Assembly: GCA_003254925.1 (NCBI GenBank) | Contig: QANZ01048438.1 | Location: 110,406 to 174,405 of the forward strand | Direction: 5' to 3' | Length of the DNA stretch: 64,000 bases | DNA from: Chamaecrista fasciculata | Lineage: Eukaryota; Streptophyta; Magnoliopsida; Fabales; Fabaceae | The notes under the pieces: model-generated | The model's database searches: none | What the model saw: only the letters and a program-made list of their open reading frames with translations | Told to the model about the DNA's origin: nothing | Made by a program: the position numbers and the translations under genes | In this document: one piece after another, positions 13,001 through 25,950 of the stretch | Numbering within the stretch: the stretch's first letter is position 1 | How the letters are laid out: each line of letters begins with the position of its first letter

Positions 13001-14101
13001 AATATAATTCACATGATTAACAGGCAAAAAAGTTCTACGAGTCTGCTTTAAGACTGGAGCCTGGTTATCTTGGAGCTGCCCTAGCTTTGGCTGAGCTCCA
13101 CGTAATTGAGGGCCGTAATGGAGATGCTGTGTCTCTGCTTGAGCGATATCTCAAAGACTGGGCTGATGACTCTCTTCATGTAAAACTGGCTCAAGTTTTT
13201 GCTGCCACTAATATGCTGCAGGAGGCTTTGTCACATTATCAGGATGCATTAAGGTTGATCTCTTATTGACTCAATTCTTAAGATGTAAAATCTGAATTGC
13301 ATGCACTTTTCTCTTTTAAGTTTGGACACTACGAAGCCAGGACACAAAATGGACTTGTTGATGTCTTATAATTTAGAAGGCATAGGAACTTTGGCACTTC
13401 AGCACTTGTCATACTCAAATCTAAATTTTTTTCAACTTCCCATTTATTGAGCTTTCCTTCCAACAAAAAACACAACGGTCATAATCCTTTATTCCAAGTT
13501 CTTGTACTATTTTTTTCAATATATTTGACTAAATGTATAGATGCCGATACTTTCAATTTCTTTATGGGTGGTGTTGTCAATGTGTCATGGCAGTGACATG
13601 CGCGAAATCGTCCAAGCTTCATAGATTGAGTATATAAAGCTCATGATAATATAATAATTATGCTTGCTGTCGTGTAGCTAGAGTTGGTCCTATAATAAGG
13701 TTGCCCTCCATTCTCTGTATTAGTTTAGTCAAGTTTTCTGATTCACATTTCCAGGAATATCCATGTAATACATAGTTTTATGCTTATAATGTTACTCGAC
13801 ATCTAACTTTCAGCATGCATTGCAGGTTAAACCCACAGAATGAAGCAGCAAAACGGGGTTTAGAGCGTTTAGAGAAGCAAATGAAGGTATCTCTCATTTT
13901 CCTTCTAACCATGCATTTCGCCTGCACTTTTTCCTTGCTGGATTATGGTGGTGTTTCTTTGAAATTTATGCAAGGTCTGATTGACATTTAATGTAATTGG
14001 ACTGGTAATGGTAGGGAGTGGATCCAGATGCACCTGAAGAAGATGACGACAATGATGTTGAAGATGCCGATGGAGATCAAGAAGAAGCTGAACTTCTATG
14101 A
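7064..14101 (+). CDS. APC7: Anaphase-promoting complex subunit 7
   Basis: Eighteen exons join in phase into a 560-residue protein: 7064-7132, 7224-7292, 7428-7478, 7648-7782, 7904-7966, 8188-8303, 8860-8944, 9497-9556, 9866-9911, 10541-10614, 11456-11506, 11622-11822, 11926-11970, 12580-12673, 12786-12931, 13024-13253, 13826-13886, 14015-14101. It starts MDVPKDQIAALLDNGLYDSA and ends in an acidic tail (PDAPEEDDDNDVED...EEAELL). The body is a chain of tetratricopeptide repeats, with motifs such as HIPGYIMKGNLLLTMKRAE and QPSAKALKLVGDVHA-like repeats, and length and order match plant APC7 (about 558 aa in Arabidopsis). APC7 is a scaffold TPR subunit of the APC/C, the E3 that marks cyclins and securin for destruction. 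The intron 2 donor (TTG/GTCTCT) is weak but keeps the family alignment. An 85-bp duplication copies the exon 8 donor. Confidence 0.96.
9529..9698 (+). repeat. 85-bp tandem duplication covering the end of APC7 exon 8
   Basis: The segment from 9529 (TCATTTTGAATCAAG...) recurs from 9614. The first ~60 bp of each copy differ by a single base, and the remainder has diverged. Each copy contains the last 28 bp of exon 8 plus the donor CTTCAA/GTAAGTTG, so two identical donors sit 85 bp apart (9557 and 9642). The first keeps the APC7 frame. The second would read into a stop almost at once. Confidence 0.9.
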
Positions 14102-15134
14102 CTATTATTAGCAAAAGAGTTTTTCTCTTACCATTGTAATCTCTCATGCTAATAGTTTACTGTGAAAGTCTGACGGAGGCATTAGCCGTAGGGTGAAAAT
14201 TGCCATGGGAGTGAACAAGTTTGGTTTCTATATCAGTAAAGCAAAGAGTTCACACCTGAAAAGAAAGAATTATTGTTACTGCCAATTGGGACATCAGATG
14301 GCCATACACAGTACAAATACTTAACGAAGAGTGTAGCTGATGGAATTCCACATATAAATCTTCGAGTAAGTACCGGACATGTGACAACTGACAAGACCAG
14401 GTTGCAACATGGCTTGCCTAAGATGTCTGATATGATGGCTGGAAGCTTTTGTTATCTCGATTGTAAATTTTTCTCCCTTGCTTTTATGCTTATTTAAACT
14501 GTGCTATCGTCACTTAAAAATGTATTAGTGCCTTTGAATAATCTATTCTCTTAACATTAAGACAAGTACTATTTTCTTATTAGTGCTTCAAGATTAGTGT
14601 GAAGAATTGGTTGCTCACTACTTATCCAGTACCGGATGCTGCATTGCCTTCTCTTCCATTAATAAAATTATTTAATAGAAGAAAATATTTTATTGACTAG
14701 TAATCATTTATTCATTTAAGGGGGGAATTATTAGACACACATTTGCTTGATCTTGACATGAGAGTAGAGTACCAACCCAGTTCGAGTCCCCACTTAGTGG
14801 GGGTGTTGGGGAAGGGAAATATACTAACAGCCTTATCCCTGCTGGTTCGAACCCACGATCTTGACACAAGAGTGCCAAAAAAAAAAACAGTATTTGTATG
14901 GCTTTATTTAAAAAATACTAATGATAAAGGAGGTGTGGCAGTTGATTTCACTGATTCATTTATATACAATACATACATGTACCAATTGAAATTTCTTAGG
15001 CTTGTTGAGAGCCTAGTGTTTAACACCAATAAGGAAAAAGATGGTAGGGTGGTCCAAGACACCTAAATAGCATTTTCCCCTCAGAAAAGCCTTCAATTAG
15101 CATCATTGATGAGACCACATTCATAAAAAACTCA
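14102..15134. other. Convergent 3' flanks of APC7 and the kelch gene
   Basis: This holds the APC7 3' UTR and the 3' UTR of the - strand kelch gene. Open frames near 14273 and 14743 have no family resemblance. A tRNA-like repeat occurs at 14738-14889 (listed separately). Confidence 0.5.
14738..14889 (+). repeat. Possible tRNA-related SINE remnant
   Basis: Contains two pol III B-box-like sequences: AGTTCGAGTCCCC near 14780 and GGTTCGAACCC near 14844. Two copies of a GATCTTGACA(T/C)(G/A)AGAG-type phrase are present, and a 12-A tract near 14878-14889 could be a retroposon tail. No convincing A box and no clear target duplication. It could also be a chance tRNA-like patch. Confidence 0.35.
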
Positions 15135-18100
15135 CTACACATGAAAAGGTTTTCGAGGAGTGGGTGCTCTGTTTTCCGTTGATTGCAATCTCTGTTTGAG
15201 ATGAAAAACTTCAACCTGCATAGCAGTAGCAGACATGTTTGAAATCATACAGGAAATGTTAAGGACTTAATGAACTTGAATGAAGAAGTAAGAATATTCT
15301 AATATGGTGACAGTAACACCCATTAGGATACCCAGTTAAGAAAATCTTAAGATGCAATCTAAACAAAATGGAAGGTAGATCAAGCTAGTTATAAATTATA
15401 TATGACATCTTTTTATGTATTGCCATATTTGTATTTCGTCTAATTATTTAATCTGTGTTTTATAATCTGAGTTTATTTAAGAATTTCTTTATAAAATATA
15501 TGCAAAATAAATTTTATGAAAATAACAGAATGGCACAACAGAATATTTTGAAAAACATACTTATTTAGAATTATCTAAGGTAATTTCAAAACGGCATAAA
15601 TTTATTTTATCTAGGATCCACATTACGGGAAAGGGATAAAATAATTTGTCTTTCTTTCTCCAAAATTTACCATGTGAGATCTGAGTCCTTATGAAGAGTA
15701 CTGGATAATAAAACATAAAGCTGCAGCAAAAATCAACAGTTAAGATCACAAGAACCTAAAGATTTACCTGTAATTGGAATGCCCTGGCTCTTTCTCCAGC
15801 AAGAACTCCTCTTGTTGAATGCAACTCCTACAACAAATTTTTAACAAGCCAATAATAACTTTTAACACAAGATTGAAAATTCTTCCATCACGTGATGCAG
15901 CATATATATATGTATATACCTTCTGTGTATCATCTAAAACAGCCTTGAGGAAAGCCACATCATGCTCAAGCCTTACATTATCAGAATGGACAATGCTTGA
16001 TAAGCTATTAGCCTCTTCTTGAGCTGACTCTACACCAGCCAGCTTCTCTCTCATCAATTCTATCTCCTTCGCCATGTCACCCAATTTTTTCTCCATCTCC
16101 TGCCTGCTTCTAAGAACAGATGCTAAGCTTTTCTCTGCGGCTTCTTGGTTTGCAACAGCAGCCGCCAATTGTCCCTCGAGATTCCCATTCTTCCTGATGA
16201 GGGCAGCCACTTTGGTTTCATAGTAGTGACAGATATTTGAAGGAGTGGACACCGTTCCTGATTTACTGTTTAGTTGACTTGAAGTCCCGTTTTCTGGGAA
16301 TGACATGTCATCACCTTCTACTGCAAGGTTTCCAAATCCTTGGTTTTCTTGTTGATTTGAAGTTCCAGACTCCTCCACGCTGATCTTGGCTCCACTAGAG
16401 TTCATCTGATTTCCAGGATCATTTTGACTAATTCTGTGATCTGTTGCCTGAAAAGAATATTGTCTTTGTTAAATATTTTTATAAATTTTTTCATGTGTTG
16501 ACTTCAGGCAAATAAGGGGTAAAATATGTCATCCATTTGAAATTATCTTTTCTGTTAGTTCATGTAAATAAGGATTGGAATAGCAACTAATTTTCGTGTT
16601 TATTAGGAATTGAAATACTCTGGACAGTGCATTATACATGGTTCTCACTTCTGACTGTCAAAAATAATAAAATATTATGTCTAAAATGGAACAAGGCAAA
16701 AAAAGACTTAGAAGGGAATGATACTCTCAAACAAAGAATCTAGGGGATATGACACAACACACAGAAACAAGAGGGGAAAAAACTTCTGGATATGTATTAG
16801 GGAAAGGACAAAACTTACGGGTAAAAATTTTAGGTGTTTGATATCAAGTTTCTTATGCGAATGAACTTTCTCAAGAGAATTAATCATATATTGCTGAGAT
16901 ATAAAAATAATCTCCACTTGTTATATTCCAGAACATAATATTAGATACCTAAAACCGACACATGAGTAAAATGCCCAAGGTGCATTCACTGACACGTAAG
17001 AAGTGTTCTATATCAAAATCCTTCTGATTAATGGAAACTTCAGTCACTGGCACCAGAAATTAAAAGAAACGAAACTCCCATCCACCTGATTGGAATAACT
17101 TACATATTCTGAAGTCTTGTCTATCCTAACATCTGTGTTGTACTCTTCATCGTTATCAAATTGCCGGCGAAGGGAGACATTGGTGGAGAGAGAATTGGAA
17201 TCAACAAGTAGGGACTCTGACAGAGATTTCCTTCCAGAACCATGTTCAATAGCAGAAGCTAAATTTTGTCTAGCAACAGAGTTACCTAACTGCTGGGAAG
17301 AATTGTTAAGTTGAGCAGTCAATCCGGTGGCTGATGTATGCTTACCATATAGTACAGAACCGGGACCTTTGGTAGGAATGGTATGTCTTCCAAGGGCTGA
17401 TTCATTTTTTTCAATTATCAAAACTTCCACCTGTATAAGAAACAAAGGAAAGAAGGAAAAATAAAAGTTTACAAGTTTTAACCATAAACAACTCATACAG
17501 TAACTTAAGAACTTTAGTCAGACCTGATTTGATGCTTCCTTCTTGGATCCTCCAAATGCAACAAGAAAGTCCTTGTCCTTGTGCTGCACTAATACAAGAC
17601 TGAAACCCTGGAAATACAAAAGATCTTATTAACATGCTAATATACTATATTATGATGTAGAAGAAAAAATGTATGGTCAAGCATAACTAAAACATTTTCG
17701 CAAGGGAAAGGAGGTCAAGTCTTACAGTAACCAAAATGGTTTTTGTATAAGTTGGACTAGTCAAGCTGAATTGAGGCATCTAAAAAGATTCATGTTACTA
17801 GAAAGGAACTACATGTTCTATACACTTGTAAAATTTACACTAAATTGCTTGATAGGACCAATAAAAGTTCATTTTAAAAAAGCCAGGAATTTCATTAGCA
17901 ACATTAAGAGCATCTAATTGAGTTCTGGATTTAATCACTAGTACAGCTTGGCACGAAGAACTAAATGGACTGCATTAAAAAATCACTTCAAACTGATTAG
18001 TCAATGAAGAAACAAGAAATAGCTCACCTTGTTGGTAGTGATAGAAGATGAAGGCGATGTGTTTACTACGGACCATTCACCTTTTAGAATATCAAATATC

Positions 18101-21100
18101 AGAGTCTCTGTATGTCCTAGAAAATGAAGGGAAGAATTGAAATTGTACTCTTAAAAAAGGACAAACTTTTAAAGTGAATGTTTAACTGGAAGAGAGAACA
18201 TGAAAATATAATAGTTTCAATTAATAGTACAGAACATAGCGCAATAGTCAATCCATATATAAGCATCACCTCTAAGTGCACCTCCATTTAATTCAAGAAT
18301 ATTATCCTCCAATCTAATATAGATAAAATTTTGGCCAAGCTCACTTGGCATCTATTTCAATCATCTATTTTTTCTTCTTACCTTTATCATCAAAATTCAC
18401 AGAACACAGGAACCATGCAAAGTTTCATTCGTGATTGCTATATAACTTTCAAATCTTCACTTTTCACATTTCATTATTTCTACTTTCTGTTTCAAATCTC
18501 CTTTCAGAATAAGTGTTCTTTCTAGGTGTTCAAGGAAAGTTTCATCAAATGTTATATTACAAGGATTAAATCGTAAGCCCCGATTTTGAATAGTTATCTG
18601 AAAGTTTAAAACTCCAAGACTAGGTGGATTGCTCTCAAAATTTATACCTTCAGAACACTATAGTGATGAACTACTCAAATACATGAAAGAAAACTAGGAG
18701 TAAGTACTAAGAACTGATACAACTATTGACCAAAAATGTAAAAATTCAAGCAAAATCACCTAATTCAGAAGTTTAAAAAGTAGAATCCTTTAATTTTAAT
18801 AACATACCTTTTTTTCTGCTCCCACCCCCTGTAATATACCATTTAGTACCACAAAGAACACCAGAGCAGCCTGCTCTAGGTGAAGGATGGAAACCTCGTA
18901 TCTTCATTCTTGACCATGCCATCTGAGGAACAGATCCTTTCATCAAATTACAAAGCGAATGAAGATGAAGTGCTCCTTGGAGGAATTAATCAGTTTCACC
19001 ATGTGGTGAGATTGCAGTAAAGAGTAAAGAAACCATAAAATTAAGAGTTTACACACCGTTTCAAAGTCAAGCGAGAATAAATCATTTAATGTCCGGGATT
19101 TTGATGCCCCTCCAAAAATAAAAAGAATTTTATCATCATAAAGAGCTGCCACATGGTTTGATCTTGGAGAAGGTCCTGTTCCCCTGAAAGTAATATAATA
19201 ATTTGGAAAGGTAGAGAAAATTCCAAGAACTTTTAATCCACAAGTACATTAACAGTTATAACATGTGATTTTCAGTATATAACCAAATTGAAGACCAGTC
19301 CTTTCTTTCAATTTTACTTCCACTTACGTGCAGTGAAGTGGAAGCCATGTTAAGGACTTGAGATCAAACATATGTAGATCATTCAGTTTCCTCCTTTTGG
19401 CATCTTCACCCCCAAACAATATCAAAACTGTACTTGCTCTAAGAACGGTGTGACCACTGCGAGCAACCTATTATCAAATGTAATTATGTAAACCTGTAGG
19501 ACACACCCAATATGTGGGTTCTTTATAAAAGGTAGTGCCAGTGAGCTAATTTAATCACAAGAGCTCCTTCACTTAGTGAAAATTCCTACCGGTATGTCTC
19601 CCTTGGCTTCCATAAGCGACCAGCACTCTGTCTCTGTATCAAATGCCCACACTAAAAACACCAAGAAAGATAATTTAAACAATTTGACAGAATAAACCAG
19701 AACAAAGCAATTCTATGCGTCAAGGACTTGCAGATGAACCTGAGACTTTGTCACTTCCTGGTTCTGTTTTTCCTCCAATCAAAAGAGTCTTTTTCCCCCA
19801 GGAAACCTGTTCAAAATTTAAATTATCGTGAAACATCAGAGAATTGACACTACAAAGTAGAAACAAATCAGTATCAAACTAAGACAAAAAATAAAGACCA
19901 TTAACGCAATATATTTCTTTCAAGAAAGCAACATCAAATAGACACAAAGCTCAGACAGAAAAACATACTCCGAAAAACAATACTTTTTCTTTATACCCTC
20001 CCTAGCAAGCTTTATGTTCCTACTTCAAGCCACACTTGATGGATTTTTCTTTGCTCTTCAAGTATAGGAAATAGTATCTTCACTCCTTTTTCTTATTTGT
20101 TTTCCACCTATATATCTTTTGGTTTGCTCTTTATCAGCTTTATATTTAAAGTGTAAGGGCCTATAATTTCAATACTGACTATTAAAGGTCATAAATAGTG
20201 TTCTTTTCCAGCTTATTCAGTCAGTTTAACATCAAATATATGGCAATCTCAACTTTATGATGAGCTGACAAAAACACAAAAATTGCAACACAGGTATGAT
20301 GATTCATGAAAAGTGCCAGCATAGAACATGACACTATCAAATTAAACTATATGCAAGCTAAAACTAGGTTTTCTTCTTTTTCCTTTTCCAATAAACTAAA
20401 ATTTTATATTTTTCAACAATAGTAACCGGATAGTGTTTTATCTCGAACCTTAATTAAAGGAAAGAGTTTGAAGTTTCAGCTCTGAATACATACACACGCA
20501 TGGGTTTAATGCCTTTTGTCTCCATTTGTGTTATCTCCCTCTTAGAAGATCCAACCTGTGAGCTAGGCATGGCTTCATGCAGGCCTGAACTACGTTGGCC
20601 CCACTCATGCAAACATCAAGAATTCTAAAATTTGTATTCAATGTCAAGGCCTACATTTTATTTTAAAAAAACTTGTCACACTCAAAAGTTGTCCCTAACT
20701 AATTGTCTTAGCCCCTTTGCTCTCTTTTGTTCTTATCCCAGCTCTAGATCAAGGTGGTCATGCAATGAAGTCTGATTTATCAAAATCTTTTTGGTGAATG
20801 TTTTTCATTTAAACGATGCTCATCATCAATTATCTTATTATATTATTATTTATTAAGACTTTAAAGCAATATATTTTAGCATTCAAAGTATACTGAAGAA
20901 TTTTGTAAATGAAAACATAGACACAGAAAGATATGGCAAGCCTTTCCACTTTGTGGGAATTTCATCTAATGAACTTTTCAATATGGCACTAACAGACATG
21001 TTACTTCATATTTAGTACAGTGAAGCAGTGCCAAATGTGAAGTACCGAGATGATAGCATAATCAGGATCACTAAGATAACACAAAGCAGCAGAAACTGGT

Positions 21101-22560
21101 GAGCTGATTTTTTTTTGGCTGATTAAATATATTACAGTACCAGACAATGACCCTTGCATGCTGGAATCTTTAGTGGCAGACTGCTTGGTGATAAGTATAG
21201 CTTTGATGATGCTGTGGTCCAGGAAAATCCATCAAAATCTAGTACCTGGTATTAAAAATAAGAGCATCCAGATCATAGTTTGCAAGATCAACCATCAACC
21301 AAAACAGTTAACTCTCATGTCATGTTCAAAACAACAATCTCCCAATTCCCAATCATACATTTTTTCTAAACCAAGAATGATAAGACTCGAGTTTCTTAGG
21401 TGTTTCAGGAAAAGATTTTCACCTCACCATCTCACTCTAAATCCACAGAAGAGTATACCACGTCAAACAAGAAAAAGCAGATGGAAGAAATAGAAGAAAA
21501 GAAATAACAATAACCAAAGGTGGTGAAGGGGGTAGAGGGTGAATAGGTTTGCATAAAGGTACATTTCCTCAAATGTTGATATGGGAATATATACCGTTAG
21601 GTTCTTTAATAAATAATAACAAAATGACATGGAGAAATGTTTATTAAAGACCCAATCATATATGATAGTGAACTTTAGATTCACATTTCAGGTTTTTGTT
21701 AGAGAACTTAATAGCAAATATCTAAAATGAATTACAGTTTTGTCAAGTCAAGAAATGTTTTCTCACCTGCACATCATCCAACAACCCACTCCCTGATTCG
21801 CCGCCTACCACTATCATCTTATTTCCAATGACAGTTGCTGCATGCTATTCACAATGAATAATAGTTCAGAATTTCACTATAACTGCTCTAACAGATGAAC
21901 GTTCACACTTATACATCACACAAAACAACCCAGAAACATAATTGGACCAAAAAAACAAAAAGAGTCATGAGATTATATACATTGGATCTAGGAGTGGGCT
22001 TGTCCCCAGCAATAGACAACACCATCCAATTCTCTGAGTTTCCTGATGTACATGTACTTATCTCAGGCACAGCAGATGGACATTGGCTATCAAGTTTATC
22101 AGATTCACTACTTGTCATTGCAGCTCCTTCAGCCTGAAAAAAAAAAGACCATGGATATCATACGGGAGACACTATAGTGCTTAAATGCAATTATCTCAAG
22201 AATTCAAGTGTCAGACAATACGAAATGGCTCTACTTCTTAAGTATCCCTGCACATTAATGGAACAAACCCAGCAAGGAATGAAGGTGAAAACTGAGAAGC
22301 TTACATTTGAGCAGCCATTACGCTTGGGCTGCCTTATAGGACTTCTCATCCCCTGAGGGGTGTCAGAAAGCTGGACCTTCAATCTGAGACAACAAAATCA
22401 TGAAAAAAAAAAAAAAGTTATTATTTATTAACTCACCACATTGTGACGCATTCATCTCAATTTGCAACTTATTGAAGCATTTAAATTAAATTAATAATCC
22501 AAAAGGAAAAGGAATGGTTCACCTCCCAAGTTTCATACGCCGACGAGAAAACCCAAACAT
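15135..22560 (-). CDS. Kelch-repeat / coiled-coil protein (At5g18590 type)
   Basis: Sixteen coding exons in phase give 710 residues: 22560-22523, 22383-22305, 22133-21981, 21844-21767, 21245-21141, 19806-19740, 19651-19590, 19467-19328, 19183-19057, 18922-18808, 18116-18028, 17607-17524, 17430-17104, 16447-15920, 15827-15768, 15215-15135. The N-terminus is MFGFSRRRMKLGRLKVQLSD. About residues 75-350 carry kelch blades, with paired glycines and spaced Tyr/Trp: VIGNKMIVVGGESGSG, KTLLIGGKTEPGSD, TVLILFGGEDAKRRKLNDL, ILFIFGGASKSRTLNDL. After a Ser-rich linker there is a long coiled coil (ETKVAALIRKNGNLEGQLA...) and the conserved tail ELHSTRGVLAGERARAFQLQ then RAPTPRKPFHV, shared with plant kelch ACBPs. 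It lacks an acyl-CoA-binding domain. The role is probably protein binding through the propeller; biochemical function is unknown. Exons 4 to 6 are separated by long introns (about 0.5 and 1.3 kb). Confidence 0.93.
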
Positions 22561-23394
22561 CTTCCTCGTTTACTTCCTTTCTTACTTCTTCTTGAAGAAA
22601 AACAGAACGAAAATAAACCCTAGAACTCCACAAAGGGTAACCACATTACTTCAAAAAATGAAAAGAGGAACCATGATTAAGCAACCTTAAAAGTTAGCAG
22701 AGTACGAAAAAAAAGAAAAAGGAAACATTGTCTCTGAATGAGTGGACTGTAGAGAAAGCTCACTCACCTGAAAGCTCTGAAACCCAGAAAAGAAAAACAA
22801 AGACAGGGTTTTGAAAAATATGAGAGAAGAGAGAAGAGGGAGGAACAGAACACGAAACGACGCCGGATTGAATAGGATTGGCTTTGGGATTGATAGATAA
22901 TGATGGTGGTGGAAAAGCTGATAAACTTTAATCAGAGTGATGTTATTATTGGAGTGAGCTGGAGGTAGAGAAACATAGTGAATGAGACAAAATATACAAC
23001 ATAGTACATACACACAGACACAGAGGGTGAGTACGTTAGCGCTTAGCGGTTTGGTTCGTTTGTTGTGGAAATTTCTTGCTTTTAACATTAGTGTATATGA
23101 TGAATGAATTGATGATTAGTTTACAAAAGAAAACTGTCCACTTTTTTCCTTTGATACAAAGCAACCAAAAGACAAAAGAAAAAAACACATTTCTATGATT
23201 TTATTTTGTTTTGTAAAAGATCTGAGACATGAGAAATTGCTAAAGTGAAGAGTGGGACCAGGCAGCTCGGGACTTGGGTAAGGAGAAAAGGATGGAATCT
23301 GTGATGCCATGTCACCATGTGTGTGTGCTGTGGGAGAGTAACGAAGACAAAAATGGATACTCTTTGGCTTTCTTTCTAATCATCATTTTTATTA
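22561..23394 (-). promoter_or_regulatory. 5' UTR and promoter side of the kelch gene
   Basis: Upstream of the ATG at 22560 the - strand reads through CT-rich, purine/pyrimidine-biased sequence (22570-22860) typical of plant 5' UTRs. AT-rich DNA follows, up to the transposon at 23395. No TATA position or transcription start can be fixed from sequence alone. Open frames here look like by-products of the CT bias. Confidence 0.4.
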
Positions 23395-24082
23395 GGCCAA
23401 ATTTTTATTTTGGTCCCTCAGTTATGCTCAGTGTTCTAAATTGGTCCCCCCAGTTATTTTTCGTTCCATATTAGTCCCTCAGTTATGCAAAATTTGGCAA
23501 AGTTGGTCCCTCTAACAGTTTTCATTCATTTTTCTGTTAAAAAAAGACAAAATTGATTTTTTACTTTTAAAAGTTTAAATTCTTTGCATCAAGGACATGA
23601 TTTCCATTTTCTGTGCTCCAAATTTGCAGATTTTTCTCCTTCACAGTCCTCAAAATCTGAAGATATCACTTTGTGCTTGAAAATTGGGATGATGATGATG
23701 ACGGTGTTGTTCCGGGGACTGCCGACGAGGTTGTTGGATTTGTGAGGGAAATAATTAAGAAATTTCTTCACGGAGAGTGCTGGACGCGCGCGAGAGATAT
23801 TATTTTTTTGGTGTGAAATAAACTAAAACTCCAAGTTATTTCTTTTTTCTTACATTTTGGTTCTATTATAGAGAAAAAGGTCCTTGATGCAAAAAATTTA
23901 AACTTTTAGGAGTTAAAAATCAAATTTTGTCTTTTTTTTAACAGAAAAATTGATGGAAACTGTTAGATGGACCAACTTTGTCAAGTTTTGCATAACTGGG
24001 GGACCAATATGGAACGAAAAATAACTGGGGGACCAATTTGGAACACTGAGCATAATTGGGGGACCAAAATAGGACTTTGGCC
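23395..24082. mobile_element. Mutator-like element with ~200-bp inverted repeats, copy 1
   Basis: Ends GGCCAAATTTTTATTTTGG and (inverted) GGCCAAAGTCCTATTTTGG continue as long inverted repeats with the phrases GTTATGCTCAGTGTTC, TTTTCGTTCCATATTAG, CAGTTATGCAAAATTTGGC and GCATCAAGGAC. Flanks TTTTTATTA and TTATTATTA match at 8 of 9 bases, consistent with a 9-bp Mutator duplication, although the right flank is a TTA microsatellite. The core (about 23600-23810) is less AT-rich and carries an open + strand frame with an acidic run. It belongs to the same family as 32178-33275. No transposase. Confidence 0.8.
23644..23818 (+). pseudogene. Possible captured gene fragment inside the MULE
   Basis: Between the inverted repeats, one + strand frame reads HFVLENWDDDDDGVVPG, then TADEVVGFVREIIKKFLHGE, and stops shortly before the right arm. 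The base composition (GATGATGATGACGG...GCCGACGAGG) is more GC-rich than the arms. I do not recognise the family. By analogy with the sister element, which holds a CYP74 piece, it may be captured coding sequence, but it is short and could be chance. Confidence 0.35.
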
Positions 24083-25364
24083 TTATTATTATTATTATTA
24101 TTATTGTTTTATCATGCATTGCAATCTTCTATATTGTGCCTGCCTGCCTTCGTTAAATGGAACAGACGCTAATCATAAAACTTAGGGAAAATGTATGAAA
24201 AGCTAGATAGCTTTTGCTATCTAGTTTGTAGTCGTTGGATCTTCTTTTTTTATCTTGAGATTTGTGCAATAAATTTTATTGTACAAATCTCAAGATAAAA
24301 AAAAATATAGATTTCAAAGGGAAGAGAGACAAACAAGAAAGAATTTTGTGGAGGAAAAATGGAAATTGAAGGTGAAAAGTTGAGAAGAGATGAGAAGAGA
24401 TTTTTTGTAGGCAAAACTTCCGTTTAATTTTATGGCAAAAGATTTGTTGGTGCCGTTAATGTTTGAAGTCAATATTTCCTCAACGTTTCTTTTGTATCAG
24501 TTATGCCCCCAACGTTTCACATGATTTGTCAATTATACCCTAACCTCAATTTTTTTTGGGTCAAAGTTCTATTTTGGTCCTTCAAGTTTATTCAAAATTC
24601 CGTTTTGGTTCCTTAGTTCAAAGTCCTTCATATACGACGCCTTTGACGACTACGAAAACTCTTAATTCAAGGTTTTTTGACCTTTTGAGTTCAATAGCAA
24701 CCTGTATTTTGCGAATAAATGACCGAAAATATGATTTTCAGTGATTGTGTAATTTTTCAACACTATGTAATTTTTCGGCGACTTGTTTTCGACTCAAATT
24801 TTCACCTATTTCTTCTTCGTCTTCTTTCTGCGTGTTCAAAAAACCTAATTGATGGATGAATCGGTGAGAAATGAGAAGGTGCATGGAAGTTGTGCTATTG
24901 CATCATGGAGACACTTATTGCAGAGTAATTACAATTCGGTCCTTGTAAACCAAGGCTATTTAGCTTTAGTTCCTGGAGTATAATTAGTTCATGAGCTAGT
25001 CCTTGAAAATACTAATTAATGGGTTTGTTACTTTCATGATAAACTCTCTAAGTTTCAAGGATTGAAAGGTTAAGCCAAAAGATATTTTCAAATGGGCTTC
25101 AAAGGACATCGTATGGGGGATGAAATTTACCCAATTAGGTCATTTTTATACTCTGATCAGGTGAAGGAGACTGCAATTAGACGAGAAAGATTTAACCAAA
25201 AAAAATATCTATAAGTAACGGTATGATTAATTTAAAATAAATCATATATTTATATATAATCAAATTAAATATTCGACATAAAATTAATTGGATGGGATGA
25301 CGAGGGATATGTGAAATGGACAGTTGACAATGTGGACTACAGAAAACTACAATAATAAAAAAAA
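24083..25364. other. AT-rich intergenic DNA with hairpins
   Basis: Starts with a TTA microsatellite (24083-24105). It holds a stem-loop CTAGATAGC/TTTT/GCTATCTAG near 24203-24224 and a near-perfect palindrome at 24251-24297. The 24420-24650 part contains TTTTGGTCCTTCAAG-like phrases typical of decayed inverted-repeat elements. No gene seen. Confidence 0.5.
24251..24297. repeat. 47-bp near-perfect palindrome
   Basis: Two 23-bp arms (left arm starts TATCTTGAGATTTGT, right arm ends ACAAATCTCAAGATA) around a single central T, with one mismatch. It lies just downstream of the Mutator-like element and is not part of its inverted repeats. Confidence 0.85.
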
Positions 25365-25950
25365 AATACACAAAAGGTCCTTATGATTTAGGATATTTTA
25401 AAATTAGGTACATGTAGTTTGAAAAATTACAATTTAAAGACTGAGGTTTACTATCTTAGCAAAAAAAGACACTCCGTCCAAAGTTTAACGGAAGTTTGGG
25501 CTAAAATATCATTTTAAAACCCTAACTATTAATTTTTTATATATGCTTTTGACTTCTTGTTTCTATGAGGGAGGAATTTTGATGCAAAAACATAAAATTT
25601 TCAAGAACTTTAACTTTGACTATTGAAAAAGTGGTTCAATATGATTGCAAAAAAATCCCTCAAATTCTGCCAAATCAAAAAATATTTCAATAGCTAGAGT
25701 CAAAGTCTCCAAAAAAAAATTTTATTTTTGCATCAAAGTCCCTCTCTTATAGAAATAAGGAATCAAATACATAGAAAATTAATATAATTAGGGTCTTAAA
25801 ATAGTATTTTAGCTCAAATTTCCGTTAAAATTTAAACGAAGAGCCCTTTTTCTTCTAATGGAGCACACCTCAATCCCTAAATTATAACTTTTCATGCCAC
25901 AAAAATCCATTCTCAAAATACTTCAAATAACGCGCAACTTCTATATAATT
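25365..25950. mobile_element. Long inverted-repeat element, non-autonomous
   Basis: Symmetrical around about 25640-25660. Left-arm phrases TTAACGGAAGTTTGGGC, AAAATATCATTTTAAAACCC and GATGCAAAAACATAAAATTTT reappear inverted in the right arm (for example TTTTGCATCAAAGTCCC, GGGTCTTAAAATAGTATTTTAG, AATTTCCGTTAAAATTTAA). Each arm is about 250 bp. No coding sequence and no exact flank duplication found, so the ends are approximate. Confidence 0.6.
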
